From: JAPLJU01 sp964547985
GTDB lineage: Bacteria; Desulfobacterota; Syntrophia; Syntrophales; UBA2192
Direction of reading: 5' to 3'
Assembly (NCBI GenBank): GCA_964547985.1
Contig: CAZJPV010000017.1
Location: 1-44,130 of the forward strand
Length of the DNA stretch: 44,130 bases
This document shows, piece after piece, positions 33,009-42,114 of the stretch. A program made the translations under genes and the position numbers. The notes beneath the pieces were generated by a model. That model was not told the origin of the DNA. It ran no database searches and saw only the letters and a program-made list of their open reading frames with translations. How positions within the stretch are numbered: the stretch's first letter is position 1; each line of letters begins with the position of its first letter.

Positions 33009-34207
33009 ACGAGAGAGCCCTGAAGGCAAAGGAAAAGAAGGCAACTCTGGGACCGGATGTGGACCTGTCCACTTTCACGGCGGAGCCGGTGAAGCACGGC
33101 GCCCTGGACAGTCTGAGCCAGCTTTCCGATGAGGATCGCAAGCAGATGATCAAGGCGGGCATTGATGCGCAGGAAGCCGGGCGGTCGGGCAGTTACATCC
33201 AGATGGACACGGCGGCCATTTTTTCCCGTTCCAAGCAGGAGGGGCTGGAGGTGATCCCCATCAAAAGGGCGCTGAAGGAATGCAGCTGGATTCACGACTA
33301 TTATTGGAAGCTGGTTTCGGTGGACGCCGACAAGTACACGGCCAAAGCGCAGCTCGAGCTGCACGACGGATACGTCATTCGAGCCCTTCCGGGAAGCAGG
33401 GTCATCTATCCTGTCCAGGCCTGCCTTTATCTGGATAAAGAAAATTTGAGCCAGTACGTGCACAACCTCATCATCGCCGAGGAGGGCTCCGAGCTCCACG
33501 TCATCACCGGATGCGCTGCGGCGCCGCATCTGCGGAGGGGGCTTCACGTGGGGATTTCCGAATTTTTCGTCAAGAAGAACGCCAAACTGAGTTTTACGAT
33601 GATCCACCACTGGGCTGAAGAAATGATAGTCCGACCGAGGTCCGTGGGGATGGTCGAGGAAGGCGGGCTTTTTCTCAACAATTACATCTGCATGAAGCCC
33701 GTGAAATCTCTCCAGATGTATCCCACCATTCACCTGGTGGGCAAAGGTGCCGTTTCGAGATTTTATAGTCTCCTCGTGGGCAATCCGGGGAGTGAACTGG
33801 ACGTCGGGGGCCGGGTGCTTCTGAAGGCCGAGGATACGAGGGCCGAGATCATTGCCCGGGCCATCAGCAACGGCGGGACGATCATTTCCCGCGGGGACCT
33901 GGTCGGGGAGGTCCCGGGCATCAAGGCCCACCTGGAATGCCGGGGGCTCATGCTCAAGGGCGGGGTGATCCATGCCATTCCCGAGCTGAGGGGCACCATC
34001 GACGGTGTCGAGATGTCCCATGAGGCGGCCGTGGGCAAGATCGCCCAGGAGGAGATTCTCTATCTCATGTCCCGGGGACTGACGGAAGACGAAGCAACGG
34101 CAACCATCGTGAGAGGGTTTCTGTCCGTGGACATCCCCGGGCTGCCTGCTGGATTGAAAGCGGAAATTGACCGGGCCGTCGATCAGACCGAAAAGGAATT
34201 GATGTAG
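32996..34207 (+). CDS. sufB: SufB/SufD family Fe-S scaffold protein (minimal SUF type)
   Basis: A 403-residue SufBD-family protein. It pairs with SufC as a scaffold for Fe-S cluster assembly. The beta-helix core includes GSELHVITGCAAAPHLRRGLHVG, LHVGISEFFVKKNAKLSFTMIHHW and SLQMYPTIHLVGKGAVSRFYSLL. The C-terminus has ELRGTIDGVEMSHEAAVGKIAQEEILYLMSRGL, including the conserved SHE-A-GKI segment. It is shorter than E. coli SufB and fits the two-gene SUF-like systems of anaerobes and archaea. GGAG lies six bases before the ATG at 32996. No sufS, sufE or sufU gene is nearby. Confidence 0.87.
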   Translation: MRDVDERALKAKEKKATLGPDVDLSTFTAEPVKHGALDSLSQLSDEDRKQMIKAGIDAQEAGRSGSYIQMDTAAIFSRSKQEGLEVIPIKRALKECSWIHDYYWKLVSVDADKYTAKAQLELHDGYVIRALPGSRVIYPVQACLYLDKENLSQYVHNLIIAEEGSELHVITGCAAAPHLRRGLHVGISEFFVKKNAKLSFTMIHHWAEEMIVRPRSVGMVEEGGLFLNNYICMKPVKSLQMYPTIHLVGKGAVSRFYSLLVGNPGSELDVGGRVLLKAEDTRAEIIARAISNGGTIISRGDLVGEVPGIKAHLECRGLMLKGGVIHAIPELRGTIDGVEMSHEAAVGKIAQEEILYLMSRGLTEDEATATIVRGFLSVDIPGLPAGLKAEIDRAVDQTEKELM

Positions 34208-34231
34208 AAAAAGAATCTGCCGAGGGAAATG

Positions 34232-34271
34232 GGCTGGAGGTTTGTTTTCAGTCTTCAGCCTAATTTTTTTT
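34232..34271 (+). terminator. Terminator after sufCB, overlapping the pncB 3' end
   Basis: GGCTGGAG (34232-34239) pairs with CTTCAGCC (34253-34260) with one G-T pair and a 13-base loop, followed by TAATTTTTTTT. It faces the suf transcript. The convergent pncB stop codon lies within it. Confidence 0.65.
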
Positions 34272-35592
34272 CAATCTCTGCCTTCAACCGTCTAAGAGCC
34301 GGGGAAATATCCACGGGGTAGGGGGGCGTGAGGGCAAGACCCTTGAGGTATTCGGGGAGAGCTGCAATCTCAAGGAGTGCGTGATCCCGGATGTCCTTCA
34401 AGCGTGCGGGCCTTTCGAGTCTTTGACCACCCCTCATGAAGGGCTTTATGAGGGGCACTCCGTCCTGGCGGTCGCCTTCCAGCGTCAGCATGTCCCTGAC
34501 CATTTCACTGCCCCTGTAGTGTCTGAAAACCTGTTTCCGACCGGGCCAGGTTGCCTTTCCTTCGGATTTCTTGAGCCGGGGTTGCCCGGCATACTCCATG
34601 AGTTTGTACGCACAGTCGAAGTAGGGAATGTCGGCCGAGGTATCGAGTTTCGTCCCAACACCGAAGGCGTTAATGGGCGCACCGGCGGAGAGAAGATCGC
34701 GTATCGCGTATTCATCGATATGGCCGCTCACAAAGATGCGAACATCCCTGAGCCCCGATTGATCAAAGATCACGCGGACCTTCCTGGACAGATCGAGCAG
34801 ATCCCCGCTGTCGAGTCGCACCCCCCTGATGGTGATTCCTTTCTTATCCAGGGTTTCCTTGATTGCGACGACTTTTCCGGCACCGGCTAGGGTGTCGTAG
34901 GTGTCAATCAGGAGGGTCACGACCCGGGGATTGGATTCTGCGAAATGGATAAAGGCTTCCTTCTCGTCATCATGGGCCTCGATGAAGGAGTGGGCCATGG
35001 TTCCAAATGCAGGGATGCCGAAGAGGTGTTCCGCGAGCACCGTCGAAGTGCCGTCGAACCCCGCGATATAAGAGGAGCGGGCGGCGTAGAGGCCTGCTTC
35101 CGCGCCGTGAGCGCGCCGGAGCCCGAAATCAATGAGTCCGGCACGACCGTCGGCGGCAAGGAAGCAGCGGGCGGCCTTGCTCGCGAAGACCGTCTGCATG
35201 TGCAGGAGATTGATCACACGGCTTTCGATGAGCTGTGCCACCGGCATGGGGGCCGCAATGCGGAGAATGGGTTCGTCGGGAAAGAAAATGGTGCCCTCCG
35301 GCATCGCATCCAGATCCCCTTTGAAACGGAGCTTCGCGATGTAATCGATCACGTCTTTCGAAAATCTGCCGCTCGCCGCAAGGTATTTCAGCTCCTCATC
35401 GGAATATCTTAAATCTTCGAGAAATTCGATGACCGTTTCAAGTCCCGCTGCCATGAAGAATCCCCTTTGCTCGGGCAGAGTGCGTATGAAGAATTCAAAG
35501 ACGCCGGTCTCGTGCATCTGCCGATCCAGGTAACCCTGAAGCATGGTGAACTGATAGAGGTCTGTCAGGAGGGAACTTGTTTTCGGATTCAA
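34255..35592 (-). CDS. pncB: Nicotinate phosphoribosyltransferase
   Basis: PncB makes nicotinate mononucleotide in the NAD salvage pathway, using PRPP and ATP. Typical segments in order are LLTDLYQFTMLQGY at the N-terminus, LPEQRGFFMAAGLE, DFGLRRAHGAEAGLYAARSSYIAG with the nicotinate-binding region, FGTMAHSFIE, and IRGVRLDSGDLLDLS near the phosphate site, then FGVGTKLDTS. The length of about 445 residues is standard. The likely start is TTG at 35592, with AGGGAG eight bases upstream. A TTG at 35622 is in frame but lacks a site. It converges with the suf genes. Confidence 0.9.
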   Translation of the reverse strand: MNPKTSSLLTDLYQFTMLQGYLDRQMHETGVFEFFIRTLPEQRGFFMAAGLETVIEFLEDLRYSDEELKYLAASGRFSKDVIDYIAKLRFKGDLDAMPEGTIFFPDEPILRIAAPMPVAQLIESRVINLLHMQTVFASKAARCFLAADGRAGLIDFGLRRAHGAEAGLYAARSSYIAGFDGTSTVLAEHLFGIPAFGTMAHSFIEAHDDEKEAFIHFAESNPRVVTLLIDTYDTLAGAGKVVAIKETLDKKGITIRGVRLDSGDLLDLSRKVRVIFDQSGLRDVRIFVSGHIDEYAIRDLLSAGAPINAFGVGTKLDTSADIPYFDCAYKLMEYAGQPRLKKSEGKATWPGRKQVFRHYRGSEMVRDMLTLEGDRQDGVPLIKPFMRGGQRLERPARLKDIRDHALLEIAALPEYLKGLALTPPYPVDISPALRRLKAEIEKKLG

Positions 35593-35756
35593 TGCTTTTC
35601 TCCCTGTGGAAAAAGTCTGCAACGCTTCGATTCATCGATTTATCTGAGTGCCTGAAGGATAAATGATCCCCGCGGCAATTTTCAAGGAAAAAGGTTTAAA
35701 ATGAGGCGCCGGCAAAAAAGGATTGTCATCGGCACGATCGTTTGCTCAATAATGAC

Positions 35757-35785
35757 TTGAACTGAAGACCTGTTCACATTAAACT
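35757..35785 (+). promoter_or_regulatory. Candidate promoter for the 35839 gene
   Basis: TTGAAC at 35757-35762 and TAAACT at 35780-35785 are separated by 17 bp, each with at least four consensus bases. It lies 53 bases before the start codon of the downstream gene. Confidence 0.4.
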
Positions 35786-35838
35786 AAGACATTACTGCAG
35801 CAAGGCGTCCTATTTAACCATCATCGTGAAGGTAAACC

Positions 35839-36639
35839 ATGGCACTTCAATTGCTTCAGGCGGTCCGCTCCATCCTGGAGCGCGTGAAAGAATTGACGGG
35901 TAAAAGCATCGATTTTGTCGAGCAGGAAGATCTGCCTGTCCTCGCCATGTTGAGGATGGCGGGTGAGGACTCACCGCATCACCGGCTTTTTTTCAAGACG
36001 GATCACGATGAACTCGTCAACCATGTCATCGCCAACGAATGCGGCCACATCCTGAGGATTTACAGCGCGCCGGAAGAAAAAAGGCTCATCCCTGTGGCGA
36101 GTCAAAAAACCCTGGGAAGTTATACCGGTGAAGTGGAAGCCGACATCAGATGGCTGTATCAATTTTATCCCCCGGAAAAACTGATGAACCTTGTCATGCT
36201 CTGGTACGAAAGCTTGCTTTACCAGCTGACGAAGATGCCTTCGGATATCATGATTGAAAAGTGGCTCCACCGGGAGTATCCAGATCTGTTACCGATTCAG
36301 TTGAGGGCCATCGGGGAGCAAAATGAAAAAGCCATCGCCACGCTTGCCGTCGATATCCGAAAAACCATGCCCGGACGGATATACGATGCCTGCAATATCA
36401 TGAACTATGTCTATTTCAACGTCATGGGAAAAACATTCGACCTCAACTATGCGGAGCCCTACAGATTTACAAAGTACTTTGCCAGGGGGGAAGAGCTGAT
36501 ATCCCTGATGAAACCGATTGAGGTGGACAGTCACGAAGGCGATGTCCTCGTCATCAATGCGTGGGCGAAATTTTTCCATTTCTCCGACTGGTTCGAGTGG
36601 ACACCGCTCGGAAAGGTGCCGAGACAGCACCTGCATTGA
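35839..36639 (+). CDS. Uncharacterised protein with degenerate HExxH-like motif
   Basis: I do not recognise this 266-residue cytoplasmic protein with confidence. Residues 59-75 read LVNHVIANECGHILRIY, which has the shape of a gluzincin metal helix, except that the first histidine of HExxH is Asn66 (NECGH). The next turn upstream holds His62. Further acidic positions follow in GEVEADIRWLY. The protein is otherwise predicted mixed alpha/beta with no signal peptide and no membrane segment. It has its own candidate promoter and a strong terminator, so it is a single-gene unit. GAAGGT precedes the ATG. Confidence 0.6.
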   Translation: MALQLLQAVRSILERVKELTGKSIDFVEQEDLPVLAMLRMAGEDSPHHRLFFKTDHDELVNHVIANECGHILRIYSAPEEKRLIPVASQKTLGSYTGEVEADIRWLYQFYPPEKLMNLVMLWYESLLYQLTKMPSDIMIEKWLHREYPDLLPIQLRAIGEQNEKAIATLAVDIRKTMPGRIYDACNIMNYVYFNVMGKTFDLNYAEPYRFTKYFARGEELISLMKPIEVDSHEGDVLVINAWAKFFHFSDWFEWTPLGKVPRQHLH

Positions 36640-36665
36640 TAGGGTTCAACATGCGCGGGGCAGAG

Positions 36666-36697
36666 GGGCAGGATGATGGACATCCTGCCCTTTTCTT
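36666..36697 (+). terminator. Intrinsic terminator after the 35839 gene
   Basis: GGGCAGGATG at 36666-36675 pairs perfectly with CATCCTGCCC at 36681-36690 around a five-base loop, followed by TTTTCTT. It ends the transcript of the uncharacterised gene before the convergent MFS gene. Confidence 0.88.
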
Positions 36698-36719
36698 ATC
36701 TCAAATCCATTCCGGGATT

Positions 36720-37901
36720 CTAAACATCGGGCTTCAGGAAGCGGATGAAAAAAACACTGCCCATGATGGCGATGCCCAGCAGTAATATGGCGGGAGAAAA
36801 GGATCCGTATTCCCCCGCCAGGCCGATCCCGGCGGGGACGACACCTGCGCCCACCAGATAGGCGAACAGGATCGTCAGCGAAATGGTTACGTTTCTCAGG
36901 GGTGGCGGACTCAGTCTTGAAAGAACGGCGAACCCAACGGGAAAGAAGCAGACGATCAGGGCCGGCTGAAGGAAAATAACGGGAACCAACCAGAAATCTG
37001 AAGCAAGCCCGATGAGCGCCGTGGCCGCCCCGCTGAAGAAGGCGACGCCGGTCAGGGTTTTTCTGGTTCCCAAACGATCAGCCACCCAGCCGGCGACGAC
37101 CGCCGTGAAGAGGCTGGAAATCCTGGACAGGCTGATGAGTGTATTGGCCCAGCCCCGCTCCAGTCCTTTTTCGGCAACCAGATAGAGGGGGAGCATCTTG
37201 AAAATGCCCATGCTGGAACCGATGGCCAGGCCGAAAAGAGCCGTCATGAACCAGAAGTGAGACTCCGAAAGAATGATCCGAAGATTTTTGAAACTGGGAC
37301 TTTCCCCTCGAAACTTGCCGCCCTTGCTGAAAATGGCGAATGCAATCCCTGCGGCGAGAGACGCCATGCCGAGTCTCGAGAGGCAATCTCTCCAGGAGCA
37401 GAAACTGAGCATAAATTCGGCAATGAGGGGTGCCGAAACAAAACCGAGATTCGGGGCGAGTTCGTGGATGGCGATGGCCTTCCCCCAGTTTTTGACCTGC
37501 ACAGCCTCGGTAAGCGCCGCCATGCCGGAGGGGAGGTACAAACCTGCGGACATGCCGAGGCATAAAAGGGCCAGGTGCATCTCCGTCAGGGTCCGGCTCC
37601 CGGCGACCGCTATGAGAGAAAGGCCTACGGCCAGGGCCGATGCCACAATGATCTGCTTGTGCGTTAGTCGTTTCGATAAAAAGCCTGATCCAAGGAGCGT
37701 GACGCAGTACCCGAAAGAGATCGAGAAAAATATCGAGCCTGCTTCCGCGTGACGAAAGCCAAGGTCTTCTTCGATGGGCGGCATGAGGGGTCCCAGGACG
37801 ATCCTCGACAGGAAGTTAAAATAGAAGATCGCGGCGAGAGAGAGGGGGATGCTCAACTGGTCCCATAAGGAGAATCGTTTGTAACCCATCAGCGAATCCA
37901 C
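36720..37901 (-). CDS. Major facilitator superfamily transporter
   Basis: A 12-helix carrier of 393 residues. The loop between helices 2 and 3 reads GSGFLSKRLTHKQII, a variant of the MFS motif A. The repeat in the second half is GWVADRLGTRKTL. The central charged loop (FSKGGKFRGESPSFKNLR) is typical. IEEDLGF near the first helix and PNLGFVSAPLI fit the organic-anion or sugar-phosphate type carriers. The substrate cannot be told. The GTG at 37901 is used here, and the ATG at 37889 is an alternative because neither has a good ribosome site. It lies 19 bases after ald on the same strand. Confidence 0.8.
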   Translation of the reverse strand: MDSLMGYKRFSLWDQLSIPLSLAAIFYFNFLSRIVLGPLMPPIEEDLGFRHAEAGSIFFSISFGYCVTLLGSGFLSKRLTHKQIIVASALAVGLSLIAVAGSRTLTEMHLALLCLGMSAGLYLPSGMAALTEAVQVKNWGKAIAIHELAPNLGFVSAPLIAEFMLSFCSWRDCLSRLGMASLAAGIAFAIFSKGGKFRGESPSFKNLRIILSESHFWFMTALFGLAIGSSMGIFKMLPLYLVAEKGLERGWANTLISLSRISSLFTAVVAGWVADRLGTRKTLTGVAFFSGAATALIGLASDFWLVPVIFLQPALIVCFFPVGFAVLSRLSPPPLRNVTISLTILFAYLVGAGVVPAGIGLAGEYGSFSPAILLLGIAIMGSVFFIRFLKPDV

Positions 37902-37920
37902 ATCGGGGAGTCCCCAGCCG

Positions 37921-39030
37921 CTATATCAGCTCCTCGAGGGGCGTATAAGGCAGACGAAAGGCTTCCCCGACGGCCCTGTACGTGATTTTGCCTGCATGGA
38001 TATTCACACCCAAGGCCAGGGCGTGGTCTTCCCTGATGGCCCCGCGCAGCCCCCCGTTGGCCAGTTTGACAATATAGGGTAGCGTGGCATTCGAGAGGGC
38101 ATGGGTACTTGTGCGGGGGACAGCTCCGGGCATATTCGTAACGCCGTAGTGGATGACGCCGTCAACGAGATAGACAGGGTCGGAGTGGGTTGTCGGCCGT
38201 GTCGTTTCAATGCATCCGCCCTGATCGACGGAGACATCGACGACCACACTGCCGGGTTTCATGCTCCGGATCATGGATCGTGTCACGAGCCTTGGGGTCC
38301 GGGCACCTTTGAGCAGGACGGCTCCAACCAGAAGATCCGCCTGGCTCACCGCTTCAGCGATGTTCAAGGGGTTGGAGCTCAGCGTCTTAAGGCGGCCCTG
38401 GAGGGTTTCTTCCAGGTGAACGAGACGATCGATGTTCACATCCAGGACGATGACCTCGGCCTCCATGCCCAGAGCGATGCGCGCTGCATTGGCGGAGACC
38501 GTTCCTGCTCCGATGATGGTGACCACAGAAGGCTCGACCCCCGGTACGCCCCCCACCAATTTACCCGCTCCGCCGTGAACCTTTTCGAGATAATGAGCGC
38601 CGATCTGTACGGCGAGCCGTCCTGCAACCTCGCTCATGGGTTTCAGAAGGGGCAGTTGACCATCGGGTTGTTCCACTGTTTCGTAGGCGATGCCCGTCAA
38701 TCCGCGCTTCATCATTTCCAGGGTCAGGTCTCTCTCCACCGCGAGATGGAGATAGGTGAAGAGAATCAGGTCCGGATGGAGAAACTCGTATTCTTCCTGC
38801 TGTGGTTCCTTCACCTTGACAACGATCTCGGCCTTCCACGCATCGGAAGCGGACGGGACGATCTTTGCACCCGCAGACCGGTACTGCTCGTCTGAAAAAC
38901 CGCTGCCAAGCCCCGCGCCCGACTGGACGAAGACACCATGCCCGTATTCGATCAGCTGGCGGATGCCCCCGGGCGTCATGGCGACCCGGTATTCCTGATC
39001 CTTGATCTCTTTAGGTACTCCGATGAGCAT
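37921..39030 (-). CDS. ald: Alanine dehydrogenase
   Basis: Ald interconverts alanine and pyruvate plus ammonia with NAD. The N-terminal domain begins MLIGVPKEIKDQEYRVAMTP, with the substrate-binding Arg15, and has IVVKVKEPQ with a catalytic lysine. The YLHLA segment holds the catalytic histidine. The Rossmann motif is VTIIGAGTVSANAARIALGM. DVSVDQGGCIETTRPTTHSDP and GVTNMPGAVPRTSTHAL complete the signature. The length is 369 residues. GGGGGG lies six bases before the ATG. Together with the glutamate synthase at the left end it points to active amino-acid nitrogen metabolism. Confidence 0.95.
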   Translation of the reverse strand: MLIGVPKEIKDQEYRVAMTPGGIRQLIEYGHGVFVQSGAGLGSGFSDEQYRSAGAKIVPSASDAWKAEIVVKVKEPQQEEYEFLHPDLILFTYLHLAVERDLTLEMMKRGLTGIAYETVEQPDGQLPLLKPMSEVAGRLAVQIGAHYLEKVHGGAGKLVGGVPGVEPSVVTIIGAGTVSANAARIALGMEAEVIVLDVNIDRLVHLEETLQGRLKTLSSNPLNIAEAVSQADLLVGAVLLKGARTPRLVTRSMIRSMKPGSVVVDVSVDQGGCIETTRPTTHSDPVYLVDGVIHYGVTNMPGAVPRTSTHALSNATLPYIVKLANGGLRGAIREDHALALGVNIHAGKITYRAVGEAFRLPYTPLEELI

Positions 39031-39371
39031 GATATCCCCCCCGTGCTCGGAAATCGTATTGCCGATCCGTTGATGCCGGCCGTGGCGAATGATAAGAAAT
39101 CTACTACAAACACGGCCGATAAATAAAGACTAAAAATAAGGTGAACTTGATGCACGTCATGGGAACGGAAGGAAGAGAACACCGATGGATCACGGAACGG
39201 GTCCAGGGAAAAAAGACAACACACAGCCCGATAGAGGGAAAACCGAAATACGTTTGACTGAGGGAGGCGCAGCCCCTATAATGGGGACACGCAGGCGTGA
39301 GAGCCGGCACTCAGCCAGTCCAAGGTTCGAACGCAAAGCACCATCAGAATTCCATCAGGAGTCAGTGGTTT
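39031..39371 (+). other. 340-bp region between divergent ald and cation ATPase
   Basis: No gene is convincing. The left part contains the ald start region and AT-rich sequence near 39110-39140. The right part holds the strong promoter and, downstream, short dyads ACGC-AG-GCGT (39289-39298) and TGAG/CTCA in the 5' untranslated region. Frames that cross it have no family features. Confidence 0.5.
39254..39282 (+). promoter_or_regulatory. Near-consensus sigma70 promoter of the cation ATPase
   Basis: TTGACT at 39254-39259 and a perfect TATAAT at 39277-39282 are 17 bp apart, five and six matches out of six. The -10 box is flanked by CCCC and GGGG. It lies about 90 bases before the ATPase start and is the best promoter in the window. 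Confidence 0.75.
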
Positions 39372-42062
39372 ATGAATTCCTCGCAGTGGTATCAATGGTC
39401 CATTGATAAAATCGCCGAACAGCTGAACACGTGTGCGGAGGGTCTCAATGTCGACGACGCGAAGCAGCGGTTGGAAAAATACGGTCCGAACCGGCTGCCC
39501 GAGGCCAGGAGGGTCAGCGCCTTCGTTATTTTGCTCAGACAGTTTGCAAGTCCGCTGATCTACATCCTGCTGGTGGCCGCCGTGGTCACCTTTTTTCTGA
39601 AAGAGTACAAGGACACGATCGTGATTATGGCCGTCCTCATTCTCAATGCCGTCATCGGTTTTATCCAGGAGAACAGGGCCGAAGAAAGCGTGATGGCCCT
39701 GAAGAAAATGGTCGTTCCCAGGGCAAGGGTCTTGCGGGAGGGGAACGAACGGGAAGTGAACAGTGATGATATTGTCCCGGGCGATGTTGTCGTTCTCGCC
39801 TCAGGGTCTAAAGTACCGGCCGATATCCGCATCTTTTCGTCTCTGGAACTGAAAGTGGACGAGTCCATGCTGACGGGTGAATCGGTTCCCGCCGAAAAAA
39901 TCTCTGACATCATCATGGAATCCAACCTCACGCCCGGCGATCAGCGAAACATGGTCTTCATGGGAAGCGTTGTCGTAAACGGCCGTGGACGGGGCTTCGT
40001 GGTGGAAACGGCATCACGAACCGTCCTCGGCGGGATTGCCGGAGAAGTGCGAGGGACGCAGACCGCGAAAGCGCCTCTCCTTGTGAAGTTCCACCGGTTC
40101 TCGAATAAGATCGGTCTCGTGGTCCTCGCAGCGAGTATTCTTCTTTTTATAATCGGCGTCCTGATCGGCGAGCCGTTGAAGGACATGTTTATCACGATGG
40201 TTGCCGCCGCCGTAGCCGCCATACCGGAAGGCTTGCCGATCGTGCTCACCATCGCCCTTGCGGTCGGGGTCCAGAGAATGGCGCGAAGAAATGCCGTCAT
40301 TCGGAAACTCCCTGCCGTTGAAACGCTGGGGAGCACGACGGTCATCTGCACGGACAAGACGGGCACCCTCACGAAAAACGAGATGACGGTGAAAGTTGTC
40401 TATGACGGCGAGCATGTCTTCGACCTGACCGGAAGCGGGTATGAAACGACGGGTGAAATTCTTCATGAATGGGTGGTCGCGAAGGAGGAAGAGAGGCAGA
40501 ACCTGTTCCTGTGCTTCCGCATCGGGCTTCTCTGCAACGAATCGAGGCTTTATGAAGAGGAGGGCGAGACGAAGGTCGACGGCGACCCGACCGAAGGGGC
40601 GCTGATCGTCTCGGCCCTGAAGGCGGGACTGCATCCCGAGAGGGAGCGTTCCGACTATCGTCAGCTGGCTATGGTTCCCTTCGAATCCGAGCGGGGTTAC
40701 ATGGCCACTCTTCACGCTTACGGTGACGAGCGGATCATCTTCGTCAAGGGGGCGCCGGAAAAAATCCTCGAACTCTGTACGACCTGCATGGCCAAAGACG
40801 GCCTCGGAACGGAAGAAATCCTGCGAACGTCCCATCTCTTTGCCACGGAAGGGATGCGGGTGCTGGCCATGGCATACAAGAAGGCCCCCGCGGGGCTTGA
40901 CACGCTTGTCCATCGGGATGTGGAAGGTGATCTTGTTCTCGCCGGCATCCAGGGGATGATCGATCCCCCGAGGGAAGAGGTCGTGTCGGCGGTCAAGGGC
41001 TGTCGTCAAGCGGGGATCAGGGTTGTCATGATTACCGGCGATCACCCCACGACGGCCCTTGCCATCGGCAGGCAGGTGGGAATCGCACGGGAAAATGACC
41101 GCGTCCTGACCGGCAGGGATCTCATGGAAATGAGCGATGATGATCTGAGCCGGCATGTCCGGGAGGTTTCAGTCTATGCGAGAGTCGCCCCGGATCAGAA
41201 ACTGCGGATCGTCCGGCTGATGATGAACCAGGGGGAGATCGTGGCGGTGACGGGCGATGGTGTGAACGATGCGCCTGCCCTCAAGGCGGCCCATATTGGT
41301 GTCGCCATGGGAAAGAAAGGGACGGACGTGGCGAAGGAGGCCTCCGACATGATTATCCTTGACGACAATTTCGCAACGATCTTCAAGGCCGTCGAGGATG
41401 GTCGTATCGTCTTCGAAAACATTCGAAAAGTCGTTTTTTTTCTCATTCCGACCGGTGTTGCGGCGATTGGCTCCATCGTGGGCACTCTCGTAATGGGCAT
41501 CCCCATTCCCTATCTGCCCTCCCAGTTGCTCTGGATCAACCTTGTCACGAACGGCATCCAGGATGTCGCTCTGGCTTTCGAGCCCGGCGAAAAGGACATC
41601 GTCAGAAGACCTCCCTTCTCACCCAAAGAGGGCGTGATGTCTTCCGTGCTGGTTCAGAGAACTGTTATCGTGGGTTTGCTGATTTCCATCGGTATCGTTT
41701 ACAATTTCGCTCATGTTCTTGACAGTGGGCTGTCTCTGGATAAAGCAAGGACCGTTGCCGTGACGACGATGGTTATTTTTCAGTTTTTCCAGGCCTGGAA
41801 CAGCCGGTCCGAGACGAAATCCGTTTTCAGGATCCCCTTCTTTTCAAACCCTTTTCTTTTTTACGGTCTTCTGGCGGCGTTCTTCGTTCATCTTGCGGCC
41901 ATCTACCTGCCTTCACTGCAGTGGCTCCTGCGAATGGAACCGCTAAACGGGGATGATTGGATGAGGATAGTGTTCATGAGTTTGACGATCATTGTGGTTG
42001 TCGAGATCGACAAGCGCGTTCGAAAAAGGAAAAACGCAGGCGTCACGGCTGCGTTTCGATGA
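39372..42062 (+). CDS. P2-type cation-transporting ATPase (calcium-ATPase-like)
   Basis: A membrane pump of 896 residues. The actuator motif is LTGESVPAEK, the helix 4 ion-site motif IPEGLP, the phosphorylation site ICTDKTGTLTKNEM, the nucleotide region FVKGAPEKIL, and the hinge GDGVNDAPALKAAHIGVAMGKKGTDVAKEASDMI. A cation-ATPase N-terminal domain precedes helix 1. In helix 6 the sequence is WINLVTNGIQDVALAFEP, whereas SERCA-type pumps have NLVTDGLPA. The ion-binding aspartate is replaced by asparagine, so the transported ion is uncertain. AGGAG lies ten bases before the ATG at 39372. The upstream in-frame extension is not family-like. Confidence 0.88.
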   Translation: MNSSQWYQWSIDKIAEQLNTCAEGLNVDDAKQRLEKYGPNRLPEARRVSAFVILLRQFASPLIYILLVAAVVTFFLKEYKDTIVIMAVLILNAVIGFIQENRAEESVMALKKMVVPRARVLREGNEREVNSDDIVPGDVVVLASGSKVPADIRIFSSLELKVDESMLTGESVPAEKISDIIMESNLTPGDQRNMVFMGSVVVNGRGRGFVVETASRTVLGGIAGEVRGTQTAKAPLLVKFHRFSNKIGLVVLAASILLFIIGVLIGEPLKDMFITMVAAAVAAIPEGLPIVLTIALAVGVQRMARRNAVIRKLPAVETLGSTTVICTDKTGTLTKNEMTVKVVYDGEHVFDLTGSGYETTGEILHEWVVAKEEERQNLFLCFRIGLLCNESRLYEEEGETKVDGDPTEGALIVSALKAGLHPERERSDYRQLAMVPFESERGYMATLHAYGDERIIFVKGAPEKILELCTTCMAKDGLGTEEILRTSHLFATEGMRVLAMAYKKAPAGLDTLVHRDVEGDLVLAGIQGMIDPPREEVVSAVKGCRQAGIRVVMITGDHPTTALAIGRQVGIARENDRVLTGRDLMEMSDDDLSRHVREVSVYARVAPDQKLRIVRLMMNQGEIVAVTGDGVNDAPALKAAHIGVAMGKKGTDVAKEASDMIILDDNFATIFKAVEDGRIVFENIRKVVFFLIPTGVAAIGSIVGTLVMGIPIPYLPSQLLWINLVTNGIQDVALAFEPGEKDIVRRPPFSPKEGVMSSVLVQRTVIVGLLISIGIVYNFAHVLDSGLSLDKARTVAVTTMVIFQFFQAWNSRSETKSVFRIPFFSNPFLFYGLLAAFFVHLAAIYLPSLQWLLRMEPLNGDDWMRIVFMSLTIIVVVEIDKRVRKRKNAGVTAAFR

Positions 42063-42114
42063 AGGGTTCAGCGCGCAACGGACCGAGCGTCCGATACCAT
42101 GATGGAGGGCTGTT

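Noticed and set aside
32882..34021. Minus-strand frame of 379 codons
   Set aside because: Antisense shadow of the SufBD-type gene.
39321..39334. GGTTCGAAC resembling a tRNA T-arm
   Set aside because: The flanking bases do not form the five-pair T stem, and no anticodon or acceptor stem can be built around it.
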